From Streptomyces peucetius (GTDB taxonomy: Bacteria > Actinomycetota > Actinomycetes > Streptomycetales > Streptomycetaceae): a stretch of 64,000 nt of DNA. The DNA lies in contig NZ_CP107567.1 in NCBI RefSeq assembly GCF_025854275.1, positions 3,782,001-3,846,000 on the forward strand. Reading direction: 5' to 3'. Both the position numbers and the translations under genes were made by a program. The notes beneath the pieces were generated by a model. That model searched no databases. It was not told the DNA's origin and worked only from the letters and a program-made list of their open reading frames with translations. Below, one piece after another: positions 17,433-26,563 of the stretch (positions within the stretch are counted from its first letter, which is position 1; each line of letters opens with the position of its first letter).

Positions 17433-17451
17433 GGCCGGAATTCAGCAGGCG

Positions 17452-19566
17452 TCAGCCGTTGCGCTTCCAGCGCGGCTTGTCGTCGCGGCGGCCGCCGCCG
17501 AAGGAGCCGGAGCCGGCGCCGCCGCGGTGGTCGTCACGGCGGCCGTGGGGGCGGTCGCCGGCGCCGGAGCGGAAGCCGCCCGACGGGCGGTCGTCACGGC
17601 GGTCACGGTTGAAGGGGCGGTCGCTGCCGCGGTGGCCGGTGGGACGGTCGTCACGACGGAAGCCACCACGGTCGTTGTCACGACGCTCGTCGCGGCGGAA
17701 ACCGCCACGGTCGTCGCGACGCTCGAAGGTACGGCCGCCACGGTCGTCACGGCGCTCGAAGGAACGCCCGCCGCGGTCGCCACCACGGTCGTTGTCCCGG
17801 CGGTCGTCACGACGGAAACCACCACGGTCGTCACGACGCTCGTCGCGGCGGAAACCGCCACGGTCGTCACGGCGCTCGAAGGAACGGCCACCACGGTCGC
17901 CACCACGGTCGTTGTCCCGGCGGTCGTCACGACGGAAACCACCACGGTCGTCGCGACGCTCGAAGGAACGGCCACCGCGGTCGCCACCACGGTCGTTGTC
18001 GCGGCGGTCACGGCGCTCGAAGTTGCCGCGCTCGTCACGGGACTCGCGGGGCTCGCGGACCGGCTCGGCCTGGGCCGGCACCGCCGCGAGCTCGGCCTCG
18101 GCGGCCTCGGTCACCTCGGCGACCGCTGCCTCCGGGTCCTCGCCGCGCTCACGTGCCGCGCGGGCCACCAGGCGGTCGGCCTCCTCGCGGAGTTCGGTCG
18201 CACGGCGCTGGACGCGCTCGAGCTGACGCGTCAGCTCGACGACCTCGCGCTCGGCCTGCTTGGCCGCGTTGTTCGCGGAGTCGGCCTGGACCTCGGTCAG
18301 CGAACGGGCACCGGTGATCTCGGCGACCTCGGGGTCGAACGCGCCCGCCCCGCCGACGATGTGGCGCGAGGCGTCGACGCCCGCGTCCTCCATCAGCCGG
18401 AAGATCTGGCGGCGCTGGTGCGGCAGCGAGAGCGAGACGACGACGCCGGACCGGCCGGCGCGGGCGGTACGGCCGGAGCGGTGCAGGTAGTCCTTGTGGT
18501 CACCGGCCGGGTCCACGTTCAGGACCAGGTCGATGCCGTCGACGTGGATGCCGCGCGCGGCGACATCGGTCGCGACGAGCGCGTTGACGTAGCCGTCCTT
18601 GAAGTCGGCCAGCGTGCGGGTACGCGCGCCCTGGGTCATGCCGCCGTGCAGCGCGTCGGCCTTCACGCCCGACTCGCGCAGCTGCTCCGCGATGCGGTCC
18701 GCGCCGAGCTGGGTGCGGACGAAGATGATCGTGCGGCCCTTGCGGGCGGCGATGGCGGCCGTGACCGGCGCCTTGTCCTTCGGCTTCACGACGAGCACGT
18801 GGTGGCTCATGGTCGTGACGTTGCCCTGCGCGCTGTCGACCTCGTGCGTGACCGGGTCGGTCAGGTAGCGCTTGACCAGGGTGCTGATCTCGTTCTCCAT
18901 GGTGGCGGAGAAGAGCATCCGCTGACCGCCGGCCGGGATCTGGTCGAGCAGCTCGGTGACCTCGGGCAGGAAGCCCAGGTCGGACATCTGGTCGGCCTCG
19001 TCGAGGACGGCGACCTGGACGCTCGAGAGGGAGCAGGCGCCGCGGTTGATGATGTCGCGCAGGCGGCCGGGGGTGGCGACGAGGACGTCGACGCCGCGCT
19101 CCAGCGCGTAGATCTGGTTGCCCATGGAGGTACCGCCGCAGACGACCTTCATCTTGAGGCCGAGCACGTCGCCGTAGGGCTGCAGCGCGTCCGCGACCTG
19201 CATCGCGAGCTCACGGGTCGGGGTGAGGATGATCGCGCGGGGCTTCTTCTTCTCGGTGTGGCCGCCGGCCAGGGTGGCCAGGGTCGGCAGACCGAAGGAG
19301 AGGGTCTTGCCGGAGCCGGTGCGGCCACGGCCGAGGATGTCCTTGCCGGCCAGGGCGTCCGGGATGGTCGCGGCCTGGATCGGGAAGGGCGTGGTCACGC
19401 CGTTCTGGGCGAGCTTACGGACGACGCCCTCGGGGAGGCCGAGGTCCCCGAAGGTGACCTGGGGCTCTTCGGGGGCCTCCGCGGCCTCCGCGACAGCCGC
19501 CTCGGCCGTCGCGACAATCTCGTCGTTGTCGGGCATGACGGAGTGATCAGTGCTGAAAGTGGACAT
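17452..19566 (-). CDS. DEAD-box ATP-dependent RNA helicase with RGG-like C-terminal tail
   Basis: The product is about 704 residues. The helicase core has the Q motif (TPFPIQ), Walker A GRGRTGSGKT (about 79-88), PTRELA, VLDEADQM, FSATM, TDVAARGIH and HRSGRTARAG. A coiled-coil-like Glu/Arg region follows (VVELTRQLERVQRRATELRE), then a tail of RRDDRGGFRR/RGGDRGGRSFE repeats expected to bind RNA. The family unwinds RNA in mRNA decay, ribosome assembly and cold adaptation; the exact role is inferred. The ATG at 19566 (MSTFSTDHSV) is preferred, though ATG at 19536 is possible. The 5' region up to the next gene is about 290 bases, long enough for a regulated leader. Confidence 0.88.
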   Translation of the reverse strand: MSTFSTDHSVMPDNDEIVATAEAAVAEAAEAPEEPQVTFGDLGLPEGVVRKLAQNGVTTPFPIQAATIPDALAGKDILGRGRTGSGKTLSFGLPTLATLAGGHTEKKKPRAIILTPTRELAMQVADALQPYGDVLGLKMKVVCGGTSMGNQIYALERGVDVLVATPGRLRDIINRGACSLSSVQVAVLDEADQMSDLGFLPEVTELLDQIPAGGQRMLFSATMENEISTLVKRYLTDPVTHEVDSAQGNVTTMSHHVLVVKPKDKAPVTAAIAARKGRTIIFVRTQLGADRIAEQLRESGVKADALHGGMTQGARTRTLADFKDGYVNALVATDVAARGIHVDGIDLVLNVDPAGDHKDYLHRSGRTARAGRSGVVVSLSLPHQRRQIFRLMEDAGVDASRHIVGGAGAFDPEVAEITGARSLTEVQADSANNAAKQAEREVVELTRQLERVQRRATELREEADRLVARAARERGEDPEAAVAEVTEAAEAELAAVPAQAEPVREPRESRDERGNFERRDRRDNDRGGDRGGRSFERRDDRGGFRRDDRRDNDRGGDRGGRSFERRDDRGGFRRDERRDDRGGFRRDDRRDNDRGGDRGGRSFERRDDRGGRTFERRDDRGGFRRDERRDNDRGGFRRDDRPTGHRGSDRPFNRDRRDDRPSGGFRSGAGDRPHGRRDDHRGGAGSGSFGGGRRDDKPRWKRNG
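17540..18030 (-). repeat. Tandem RGG-like codon repeats in the helicase tail
   Basis: Repeated blocks such as ggtcgtcacgacggaaacc and gcgctcgaaggaacggcc recur several times, encoding FRRDDRR/DNDRGGDRGG/RSFERRDDRGG. The repeats are in frame and part of the helicase gene, and would be prone to slippage. Confidence 0.8.
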
Positions 19567-19859
19567 GCGAAATGCGAAACCTTCCGGAGTCTCGGCACGC
19601 GCCCAAACTCCGTGAATTCGCAAATCGACCGCCTCTATGCGGTCAGCCACGGTCAGGGAGAGTACGCGCCACACGGCGCTCTTCTGTTTCGGCGCCGGGC
19701 AATGGGATCAAACGATCTACCACCATACGCACCCTCCCCGGGCGAAGGCAAACCGCTTCCCAGTGAACCGGACCACACCGACCGGATGACCACACCGACC
19801 GGGCCGCACCCACCGGACCGCACCCCCGCCACCGGTTCCGCCGCGCCCACGGTCAAGCC

Positions 19860-20522
19860 CTACGCCGCAACCCGCCGGCCGGACCGGTCCTCGCCGCTCC
19901 CCTGGCCCCCGTCGGCCCCGCCCTCCGCGTCCTTCCCGCGCTTCCCGTCCGCCGGGCCGGGGTGGTGCTGCGGCGAGGCTGCCGGCTCGGCATGCGCGTC
20001 CGCAGGCTGGTCCCCCGCCCGCATCGCGCCTATGTGCACCTCTGGCGCGGAAGAGGCGCTCGGCGGGTCCGAGGGCTCCGACGCGGACGGCGCGGGGCTC
20101 TCCTCCGGCGGCTCCGGCGGCTCCTCCGGCGGTGGCGGGACGGACGACCGGGACGGGGAGGGCGACGCGCCGCCGGTGGGCACGGGCGGCTCCGGGGCCG
20201 GGGGCTGCTTGCCCGGCCGCGTCGGCTCGGGACCTGCGGACGACGCCGACCCGCTCGGGCTCGGCGACGCGCCGCCGTTCTTCGCGTCCGGGCCGTCGGT
20301 GGAGTCCTCGCCGGCGTCCCCCGCCCGCCCTCCGTGCCCGCCCGGCAGCACGTGCCCGCCGTCCGGCTCGGCCACCGCCCCGTCACCGTCGGCGGACGTA
20401 CTCGGCACGGGTTTTCTGCTCTCGTGGTCGCTCACGCTCATACAGCCCGCCGAGGCCAGGACCGCCAGTGACGCGGCGATCCAGACGGCCGTACGGCGGC
20501 CGGGGGCTGACAACTGGCGCAC
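19860..20522 (-). CDS. Putative lipoprotein, Pro/Ser/Glu-rich
   Basis: The 220-residue product starts VRQLSAPGRRTAVWIAASLA. Its lipobox is LASAGC, with the Cys near residue 27, so the mature protein should be a lipid-anchored extracytoplasmic protein. The rest is low complexity, rich in Pro, Ser, Gly, Glu and His, without a recognisable domain. The GTG at 20522 is supported by GGAGGT six bases upstream. It stands alone between the helicase and the crcB pair. Function unknown. Confidence 0.65.
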   Translation of the reverse strand: MRQLSAPGRRTAVWIAASLAVLASAGCMSVSDHESRKPVPSTSADGDGAVAEPDGGHVLPGGHGGRAGDAGEDSTDGPDAKNGGASPSPSGSASSAGPEPTRPGKQPPAPEPPVPTGGASPSPSRSSVPPPPEEPPEPPEESPAPSASEPSDPPSASSAPEVHIGAMRAGDQPADAHAEPAASPQHHPGPADGKRGKDAEGGADGGQGSGEDRSGRRVAA

Positions 20523-20627
20523 GGGGGCACCTCCGGGACAGGGGACGCGGGTCCCCCTGCCCAACTCCCGGCACCCCGCCGGGGACACGCCCGGGATGCT
20601 CGTGCCGCGACGGGCCGGCGGCCCGTC

Positions 20628-20990
20628 TCACGCGGTGAGCGCTCGCGCCAACTCCAGCCCCAGGAAGACCGATCCGAGCCCCACCAGGAGCGAGGCGGCC
20701 ACGTTCGCCACGGCCAGGAACCGCCATCCCCGCTCCGCCAGACGCAGCGTCTCGTAGGAGAACGTGGAGTACGTCGTCAGCGCCCCGCACAGCCCCGTGC
20801 CGAGCAGCGCGTACGTGGGCGAGGAGACCGACGCCCCGGCGACGGCCCCGAGCACCAGGCTCCCCCCGGCGTTGACCACGAACGTGCCCCACGGGAACAC
20901 GGAGTCGTGGCGCGCCTGCACCGCACGGTCCGTCAGGTACCGCAGCGGGGCGCCGACCGCGGCCCCCGCGACCACCAGCAGCCAATTCAC
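20628..20990 (-). CDS. crcB: Fluoride channel subunit CrcB (second of pair)
   Basis: The product of 120 residues has four predicted membrane helices and the CrcB/Fluc signatures [27 protein letters not shown] and [15 protein letters not shown]. The family forms dual-topology dimers that export fluoride. Gram-positive bacteria often carry two co-transcribed homologues that can form heterodimers. The start is GTG, overlapping the stop of the upstream crcB by GTGA, which implies translational coupling. No fluoride riboswitch was recognised upstream of the pair. Confidence 0.92.
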   Translation of the reverse strand: MNWLLVVAGAAVGAPLRYLTDRAVQARHDSVFPWGTFVVNAGGSLVLGAVAGASVSSPTYALLGTGLCGALTTYSTFSYETLRLAERGWRFLAVANVAASLLVGLGSVFLGLELARALTA

Positions 20991-21490
20991 CGCGCCGCCA
21001 CCCGCCTCAGCGCCGCCCTGGCCGCCGACGCCGCGAGCCACACCGCGGCCACCGCCCCGGCGACCGTCCCGCCCGCGTACGCCAGCGCGGTGCCCGCCTC
21101 CTCACGCTCCAGCAGGTCCGAGAAGTCGAGCGCGTACGTCGAGAAGGTCGTGAACCCGCCCAGCACGCCCACTCCGAGGAACGGCCGCAGCAGCGGCGGG
21201 GCCGGGCGCCCGCCCTCGCTGACGAACACCATCAGCACACCGATCAGAGCGCAGCCGAGGACGTTGACCCAGAACACCGCCCAGGGGAAGGCGCCCTCGG
21301 GCGCCGGCCACAGCAGGGAAGCCCCGTACCGCCCGGACGCGCCGACCGCGCCGCCCGCCGAGATCGCGGCGAGCACCGGCCACTTGTGCGCGCCCGCCGT
21401 CTCCGCCCGCTGCGCGGGCACATGAAGGTCGACGTCCGGGTCGATCGCCTCCGCGTCGCCGGCGGGGCCGGAGGCCGGGCCGGAGGTCAC
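20987..21490 (-). CDS. crcB: Fluoride channel subunit CrcB (first of pair)
   Basis: The product of 167 residues has an N-terminal hydrophilic extension of about 35 residues. Four membrane segments follow, with [34 protein letters not shown] and [19 protein letters not shown], the conserved CrcB signatures including the Phe/Thr/Ser-rich pore segment. The GTG at 21490 overlaps the upstream zincin stop by GTGA, and the gene overlaps the second crcB by GTGA. Zincin-crcB-crcB therefore reads as one operon. The N-terminal extension ([11 protein letters not shown]) is longer than usual. Confidence 0.92.
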   Translation of the reverse strand: MTSGPASGPAGDAEAIDPDVDLHVPAQRAETAGAHKWPVLAAISAGGAVGASGRYGASLLWPAPEGAFPWAVFWVNVLGCALIGVLMVFVSEGGRPAPPLLRPFLGVGVLGGFTTFSTYALDFSDLLEREEAGTALAYAGGTVAGAVAAVWLAASAARAALRRVAAR

Positions 21491-21837
21491 CCGTATCCCA
21501 GTTCGTGCAGGCGCTCGTCGTCGATGCCGAAGTGGTGGGCGATCTCGTGCACCACGGTGATCTCGGTCTCGGCGACGACGTCCTCGCGGGACTCGGACAT
21601 CCGCAGCGTGGGTCCGCGGTAGATCGTGATGCGGTCGGGCAGCACACCCGCGTACCACTCGCCGCGATCCGTCAACGGAGTCCCCTCGTAGAGGCCGAGC
21701 AGATCGGGGTCGTCCGCGGCGGGCTCGTCCTCCACGAACACGGCGACGTTGTCCATCAGCCGCGTCAGTTCGGGCGGAATCCTGTCCAGGGCCTCGGCGA
21801 CCAGTTCCTCGAACTCCTCGCGCGTCATCTCCAGCAC
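21487..21837 (-). CDS. Zincin-like metallopeptidase family protein
   Basis: The product is 116 residues. The start read from the GTG at 21837 is [20 protein letters not shown]. The HExxH zinc-binding motif is in [20 protein letters not shown] (about residues 90-109). Actinobacterial zincin-1 proteins of this size share the pattern [11 protein letters not shown]...LGLYEG.P. The physiological substrate of the family is unknown. It overlaps the first crcB by GTGA. An internal ATG at 21828 is less likely because its GGAG would be too close. Confidence 0.8.
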   Translation of the reverse strand: MLEMTREEFEELVAEALDRIPPELTRLMDNVAVFVEDEPAADDPDLLGLYEGTPLTDRGEWYAGVLPDRITIYRGPTLRMSESREDVVAETEITVVHEIAHHFGIDDERLHELGYG

Positions 21838-21911
21838 CCGGCCATTGTCACGTACGCCGTGCGAGTGGTCGCCCCGGCATGCCCGCCCGCCCGTGCGGGC
21901 ATACGGGACCA

Positions 21912-23531
21912 ATGGCCCGCGAAGCCCAGGAACCGCCCCGCTCGCTCACGTCACCGTCCCCGATCCGCACCGCACTCGTCCGGCTCAGGCGCCGCCTGTC
22001 CACGCCCGGCCGCTCCCCGCGCGCCGTGGCGCCCGCCCCCGGCCTCGCCCCCACACCACGGCCATGGCTCCGGGCACTGGGCCTGACAGGTGTCGTGCTG
22101 GTCGGTGCGTGGCTCGGGCTGCTGATCGTCGGCAACGTCCGTACGCCGGTCGGCCCCATGGACACCACGATGACGCTGCGCCCGTCCCTTTCCGGCGGAA
22201 CGAAGATCAACGTGTCCCCGCTGGGCGCACTGGAGCTCGACTCGCACATCGCGCCCGTACGGCTCGACGTCGACGTCGACCGCCTCGACCCCGTCCGCTC
22301 CCGGGTCCTGGTCGAGCATCCGGAACTGATCTCCGGCCTCGAGGAGGAGATCACCGGCGACGTCCGGGACGGCACCACCGAGTTGGCCGTGCGCTCCGTC
22401 GTCGCCGTCGTCTCCGGAGCGACCGCGCTCGGCCTCGCCGTCTACCGCCGCCCCCGCCGGGCCCTCGCTGCGGGCGGCCTCGCGCTCGCCCTGCTGGCCG
22501 CGTCCGCCGTCAGCGCGTACGCCACCTGGAACCCGAAGTCCGTCCTGGAGCCGAAGTTCTCCGGCCTGCTGACCTCCGCGCCCTCCGTCGTCGGCAACGC
22601 ACGCTCGATCGTCACCGAGTTCGGCGTCTACCAGGAGGAGCTGGCCCGGCTCGTCACCAACGTCACCAAGCTGTACGAGGCGACGTCCACCCTCCCCGCC
22701 TATCAGCCCGACCCGGGCACGATGCGGTTGCTGCACGTCTCCGACATCCACCTCAACCCGGCGGCGTGGCACATCATCGCCTCGCTCGTCGAGCAGTACG
22801 ACATCGACGTGATCATCGACTCTGGCGACACGATGGACCACGGTTCGGCCGCCGAGAACGGCTTCCTCGACCCCATCTCCGACCTCGGCGCGCCGTACGT
22901 CTGGGTGCGCGGCAACCACGACTCGCGCGTCACGCAGGAGTACCTGCGCGGCCTGAAGAACGTCCACGTCCTGGACGACGGCAGGGCCGTGACCGTGGCC
23001 GGGCTGCGCATCGCCGGCAGCGGCGACCCCCAGTTCACTCCCGACCGCTCGGTCGTCGCCCTGGGCGACCCGGCCGAACGGATGACGGGCATCCGCCTCG
23101 CCTCGGCCCTGCGCGACCAGGAGCGCGCCGGCACGCCCGTCGACATCGCCGTCGCCCACAACCCGGTCGCCGCCCGCGAGACCGACGGCACGGTCCCCCT
23201 CGTCCTGGCCGGTCACGTCCACCGGCGCCACACGGAGATCCTCAAGCACGGCACCCGCCTGAAGGTCGAGGGCTCCACGGGCGGCGGGGGCCTGCGGGCG
23301 GTCCAGAACGAGAAGCCGGAACAGGTCCGGGCGTCCGTCCTCTACCTGGACCGCGAGACCCGCCGGATGCAGGCCTGGGACGAGATCACCCTGGGCGGGC
23401 TGGGGCTGACGACCGCCGAGGTCAGCCGCCATCTCGCCGAGCAGCCCGAACCGGAGCCGTCCCCGTCGGGAAGCCCCTCGGGGACCCCTCCCGCGGGCAC
23501 GCCCAGTCCTTCGCCCAACCCCTCGCCGTAA
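21912..23531 (+). CDS. Membrane-anchored metallophosphoesterase
   Basis: The product is about 539 residues. A membrane helix lies near the N-terminus (LRALGLTGVVLVGAWLGLLI) and another pair near residues 160-205 (SVVAVVSGATALGLAVY; AAGGLALALLAASAVSAYA). The calcineurin-like catalytic domain has LLHVSDIHLNP (about 276), IIDSGDTMDHG, VRGNHDSR and VLAGHVHRRH (about 433), the full set of two-metal ligands. The tail is Pro/Ser-rich. The substrate is unknown; the catalytic domain probably faces outside. The ATG at 21912 is preferred to an upstream in-frame ATG at 21879. It is divergent from the zincin-crcB operon. Confidence 0.85.
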   Translation: MAREAQEPPRSLTSPSPIRTALVRLRRRLSTPGRSPRAVAPAPGLAPTPRPWLRALGLTGVVLVGAWLGLLIVGNVRTPVGPMDTTMTLRPSLSGGTKINVSPLGALELDSHIAPVRLDVDVDRLDPVRSRVLVEHPELISGLEEEITGDVRDGTTELAVRSVVAVVSGATALGLAVYRRPRRALAAGGLALALLAASAVSAYATWNPKSVLEPKFSGLLTSAPSVVGNARSIVTEFGVYQEELARLVTNVTKLYEATSTLPAYQPDPGTMRLLHVSDIHLNPAAWHIIASLVEQYDIDVIIDSGDTMDHGSAAENGFLDPISDLGAPYVWVRGNHDSRVTQEYLRGLKNVHVLDDGRAVTVAGLRIAGSGDPQFTPDRSVVALGDPAERMTGIRLASALRDQERAGTPVDIAVAHNPVAARETDGTVPLVLAGHVHRRHTEILKHGTRLKVEGSTGGGGLRAVQNEKPEQVRASVLYLDRETRRMQAWDEITLGGLGLTTAEVSRHLAEQPEPEPSPSGSPSGTPPAGTPSPSPNPSP

Positions 23532-23611
23532 ACCGTTTTGGCGATAGCTCCCCGCATCCCATATGCTTCTCACGTCCCCGACGCGCTGCGAAGCGCCCAG
23601 GTGGGCCCTTA

Positions 23612-23684
23612 GCCCTCATCGTCTAGTGGCCCAGGACGCCGCCCTTTCAAGGCGGTAGCACGGGTTCGAATCCCGTTGGGGGCA
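23612..23684 (+). tRNA. tRNA-Glu (anticodon TTC)
   Basis: The acceptor GCCCTCA pairs with TGGGGGC (one wobble). The anticodon stem-loop is CCGCC-CTTTCAA-GGCGG and the T arm CGGGTTCGAATCCCG. CCA is not encoded. Confidence 0.95.
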
Positions 23685-23722
23685 CGCTTTACCGTGTGCG
23701 AGACTTGTCTCGCACATTGCTT

Positions 23723-23797
23723 GGTCCTGTGGAGCAGTTTGGAGTGCTCGCCACCCTGTCAAGGTGGAGGCCGCGGGTTCAAATCCCGTCAGGACCG
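23723..23797 (+). tRNA. tRNA-Asp (anticodon GTC), copy 1
   Basis: The acceptor GGTCCTG pairs with CAGGACC, the anticodon stem-loop is CCACC-CTGTCAA-GGTGG, and the T arm is GCGGGTTCAAATCCCGT. An identical copy lies at 30774-30848. Confidence 0.95.
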
Positions 23798-23819
23798 CTG
23801 AGGCTCTCAGGAGTCTCGT

Positions 23820-23893
23820 GGCTGGGTAGCTCAGTTGGTACGAGCGATCGCCTGAAAAGCGATAGGTCGCCGGTTCGACCCCGGCCCCAGCCA
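23820..23893 (+). tRNA. tRNA-Phe (anticodon GAA)
   Basis: The acceptor GGCTGGG pairs with CCCAGCC, the anticodon stem-loop is ATCGC-CTGAAAA-GCGAT and the T arm CCGGTTCGACCCCGG. It closes the Glu-Asp-Phe tRNA cluster. Confidence 0.95.
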
Positions 23894-23899
23894 CAACCC

Positions 23900-23930
23900 G
23901 AAGGCCCCGGCTCACCGAGCCGGGGCCTTC
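23900..23930 (+). terminator. Terminator of the tRNA Glu-Asp-Phe cluster
   Basis: A 14-base stem GAAGGCCCCGGCTC with a 3-base loop starts seven bases after tRNA-Phe. Confidence 0.75.
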
Positions 23931-23939
23931 GCCGTACCC

Positions 23940-24520
23940 GAACACGCGGGTCCGCTGCGCGGGGCGTCTTCCCCTCCCCGCCCCTTCCCGAACCGGGCTC
24001 CGCCCGGACCCGTCTCCGGTGGCTCCGCCCCCGGGCCCCCGCGCCTGAAATGCCGGCGAGGCTGGAACTTGCCCGTCCCCTGTCGGGGCTCCGCCCCGAA
24101 CCCCTCGTCTCAAACGCCGGCGGGGCTGAACTTCGCTCCCGCCCGGGGCTGGATGCCGCGCAACGGCACACCAAGCCCGGCTCGAGCCCACCGCGCAAAG
24201 CGCAGTACCGGGGCCCAAGAGCCGAAGCCCCGAACACCGCCCCCAGGGCGGACCCGGGCCCGGGGCTGGGCGAAGCCCGGGCACGGAGCGAAGGCCCGAA
24301 GGGGGTCCAGGGGCGAAGCCCCCGAACACCGCCGGGCGGTACGGGGTCCGGGGGCGGAGCCCCGGGGGCTAGGGGCGGAGCCCGAAGGGGCCCCGGGGGG
24401 CGAAGCCCGAAAGGGTCCAGGGGGCGAAGCCCCCCGGTTTCGGGAAGGGGCGGGGAGGGGAAGGGCCCGCCGCAGGCGCCGCCCACCCGCACCCGCCCCG
24501 CACCCGCGCACCGCACCCCC
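23940..24520. repeat. Non-coding spacer packed with GC palindromes
   Basis: No convincing gene lies between tRNA-Phe and the CcdA-like gene. The stretch consists of repeated short palindromes of the form GGGGCGAAGCCCC or GGGGCGGAGCCCC (for example near 24350 and 24420) and fragments such as gaacccctcgtctcaaacgccggcggggctg. This is the dispersed intergenic repeat family often seen in Streptomyces. Both strands are open in several frames only because the repeats lack A/T-rich stop codons. Confidence 0.65.
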
Positions 24521-24524
24521 GCCG

Positions 24525-25355
24525 TCACGCCCGTTCGTCACCCCGCCGTGCCCGCCCCCGCACCGCCAGGATCAGACCCACCACCGCCACCACCAGCACC
24601 ATCAGCACCCAGTCGGGCACCGACCGCCCCACCCCCGACACCCATTCCTCCGCCGCGAACGAGTCGTCGACCGACAGCAGCCCCGGCAGGGCCGTCGTGC
24701 CGTCGAAGGCGAGGAAGAGCGTGCCGATCACGATGAAGAACAGGCCCGACAACAGTGACGTCGTGTGCAGTTCGAAACGCCCCACCCGCAGTGCCCGCCC
24801 GCGCAGCCACCCGCGGCGGCCCAGCTCGAAGCGTTCCCACAGCAGTGCGAGGACGAAGAGGGGAACCGCCATGCCCAGGGCGTAGACCGCCATGAGCAGA
24901 CCGCCGTAGACGGGGCTTCCGCTCACCGCGGCCACCGTCAGCACACTGCCCAGGATCGGGCCGGCGCAGAAGCCGGCCAGTCCGTAGACCAGGCCGAGGG
25001 CGTAGACGGACATCGCCGTCGTCGGGCGGATACGGCCGGAGACCGCGGCGATGCGGCGCGAGGCGAAGCCCATGCCGAGGATCTGGGCGACACCCAGCAC
25101 GATGATCAGCCACCCGCCCACGGCGATCAGCAGGTCGCGGTTGCCGTAGAACAGCCTCCCGGCGAACGACCCCGCCGCGCCGAGCGGCACGAGGGTGGTG
25201 GCCAGGCCGACGTAGAAGATCCCGGTGCGGGCCAGCAGCTTGCCGGCCGAGTCGATGGAGTACGCGAAGAAGGCCGGGAGCAGCAGCGCGCTGCACGGGC
25301 TGATCAGCGCGAGCAGGCCGCCGAGGAAGGCGGCCAGGTAGCCGATGTCGCTCAC
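24525..25355 (-). CDS. CcdA/DsbD-family transmembrane thiol-redox protein
   Basis: The product is 276 residues with about six to seven membrane helices. The conserved Cys-containing motifs are LLALISPCSALLLPAF (helix 1) and YGLAGFCAGPILGSVLTVAA (helix 4). CcdA-type proteins carry electrons across the membrane to extracytoplasmic thioredoxin-like proteins. The ATG overlaps the stop of the upstream DsbA-like gene by ATGA, so the two are translationally coupled. The pairing suggests that this protein keeps the DsbA-like partner, or its targets, in the right redox state. Confidence 0.85.
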   Translation of the reverse strand: MSDIGYLAAFLGGLLALISPCSALLLPAFFAYSIDSAGKLLARTGIFYVGLATTLVPLGAAGSFAGRLFYGNRDLLIAVGGWLIIVLGVAQILGMGFASRRIAAVSGRIRPTTAMSVYALGLVYGLAGFCAGPILGSVLTVAAVSGSPVYGGLLMAVYALGMAVPLFVLALLWERFELGRRGWLRGRALRVGRFELHTTSLLSGLFFIVIGTLFLAFDGTTALPGLLSVDDSFAAEEWVSGVGRSVPDWVLMVLVVAVVGLILAVRGRARRGDERA

Positions 25356-26104
25356 CGGCCGGCCTCGCCCGCGGCCTTCTTCGCCGCCTCGATCGCCTCG
25401 GTGAACGTCTCCGTCGGCTGGGCGCCGGCGATGGGACGTCCGTTGATCAGGAACGACGGCGTGGACGTGGCGCCGAGTCCGTACGCCTCCTCCTGGTCCT
25501 TCTTCACGGCCTGCCGCGCGCCGTCGCTGTCCAGGTCACGGGTGAAACGGTCGAGGTCGGCCACGCCCGCCTCGTCCGCGAGGGCCCGCAGCCGGTCCTT
25601 GCCGAAGCCCTTCTCCTTGACGCCCTCCGCGTACGCGGCGGCGTGGAACTCCCAGAAACGGTCCTGCTGTCCCGCCGCCCACGCGGCACGCGCCGCGGAC
25701 TCCGACTCCTCGCCGAAGATCGGGAAGTTGCGCCACTCGATCCGCAGGGTGCCGTCCTCGACGTACTTCTTCACCAGCTCGGGCTCGGTGTCGCGGGCGA
25801 ACTTGCCGCAGTAGCCGCAGCGGAAGTCGGCGTATTCGATCATGACGACGGGCGCGTCGGTACGGCCCTGTGCCAGCTTGTCGGCGGCGTCGCGGCGGGC
25901 GAGCCCCTCGAGCGCGGAGTACGCCCCGGTCTGCGGGTCGGCCTGCGGGTCGGCGGAGGCCCCGGCCACGGACGAGGAGCCGCCGGACGACGCGTCGGGC
26001 TTGGTCGCCGTGTAGGAGGCGTAGCCGAGCAGCAGAGCGGCGGCGACGACACCCGCCCCGATGGCGAGCGGCTTGCGTGAGGTGCGTGCGGTGGAAGAGG
26101 ACAT
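25352..26104 (-). CDS. Membrane-anchored DsbA-family thiol oxidoreductase
   Basis: The product is 250 residues. An N-terminal anchor (PLAIGAGVVAAALLLGYASY) is followed by a Ser/Gly/Ala linker and a thioredoxin-fold domain. The active site is YADFRCGYCGKFARDTEPEL (CGYC), the insert is helical, and the cis-Pro loop is GATSTPSFLINGR. It probably makes or isomerises disulfides in exported proteins. It forms an operon with the CcdA-like gene (4-base overlap). The ATG at 26104 follows GGAGCACAACC. Confidence 0.88.
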   Translation of the reverse strand: MSSSTARTSRKPLAIGAGVVAAALLLGYASYTATKPDASSGGSSSVAGASADPQADPQTGAYSALEGLARRDAADKLAQGRTDAPVVMIEYADFRCGYCGKFARDTEPELVKKYVEDGTLRIEWRNFPIFGEESESAARAAWAAGQQDRFWEFHAAAYAEGVKEKGFGKDRLRALADEAGVADLDRFTRDLDSDGARQAVKKDQEEAYGLGATSTPSFLINGRPIAGAQPTETFTEAIEAAKKAAGEAGR

Positions 26105-26161
26105 GGTTGTGCTCCTGAGCGAAGGTCTGACGGGTTGAGCAAGTGAGGGGGGCCGTCGGGC

Positions 26162-26563
26162 CTAGACGCGCAGGACGGAGAGTGCGACCGGCGAGGGCGG
26201 TGCCGGTGGCGGGAGCGCGGGCAGCGGCGACACGTCGAGGAACGCGTGGCCGGGCACTGCCGGGGAGGCGGGGCCGCTCGTCTGGTGCAGCGAGGGCAGC
26301 AGCTCGTACGCGGAGCCGCCGCGCGGCGGCGTTCCAGGGTGCGCGCCGCTGTCGTTGTCGTCGGCGCCCCTGCCGCAGCCCGGGGACTGCACCGGACCGG
26401 CGGCCGCGGCGGCGACCGCAGCAATGTCGTGTCCCGTCCCGCCGACGGGGCCGGCCGTCGCGGCCGCCACGTTTCCGGTACAGCCGAGAAGCACTCCGAG
26501 CAGGCCCAGCAGCAGGCTCGCGGTCGCCACGAAGCGGTGCCGGCTGTCGCGGGCGATCGGCAT
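26162..26563 (-). CDS. Hypothetical small exported protein
   Basis: The product is 133 residues. The hydrophobic N-terminal segment (HRFVATASLLLGLLGVLLGC) is followed by a Gly/Ala/Pro-rich region with an isolated SPGCGRG, and ends VSPLPALPPPAPPSPVALSV. It may be a signal anchor or lipoprotein (GVLLGC is a weak lipobox). It lies upstream of the DsbA-CcdA pair on the same strand and may be part of that unit. No family is certain. Confidence 0.45.
   Translation of the reverse strand: MPIARDSRHRFVATASLLLGLLGVLLGCTGNVAAATAGPVGGTGHDIAAVAAAAAGPVQSPGCGRGADDNDSGAHPGTPPRGGSAYELLPSLHQTSGPASPAVPGHAFLDVSPLPALPPPAPPSPVALSVLRV

Noticed and set aside
17540..18030. CRISPR array
   Set aside because: The repeats are contiguous and in frame, encode RGG-like residues and have no unique spacers.
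20987..21490. Fluoride riboswitch for the crcB pair
   Set aside because: The first crcB overlaps the zincin gene by four bases, leaving no leader. No riboswitch-like fold was recognised upstream of the zincin gene.
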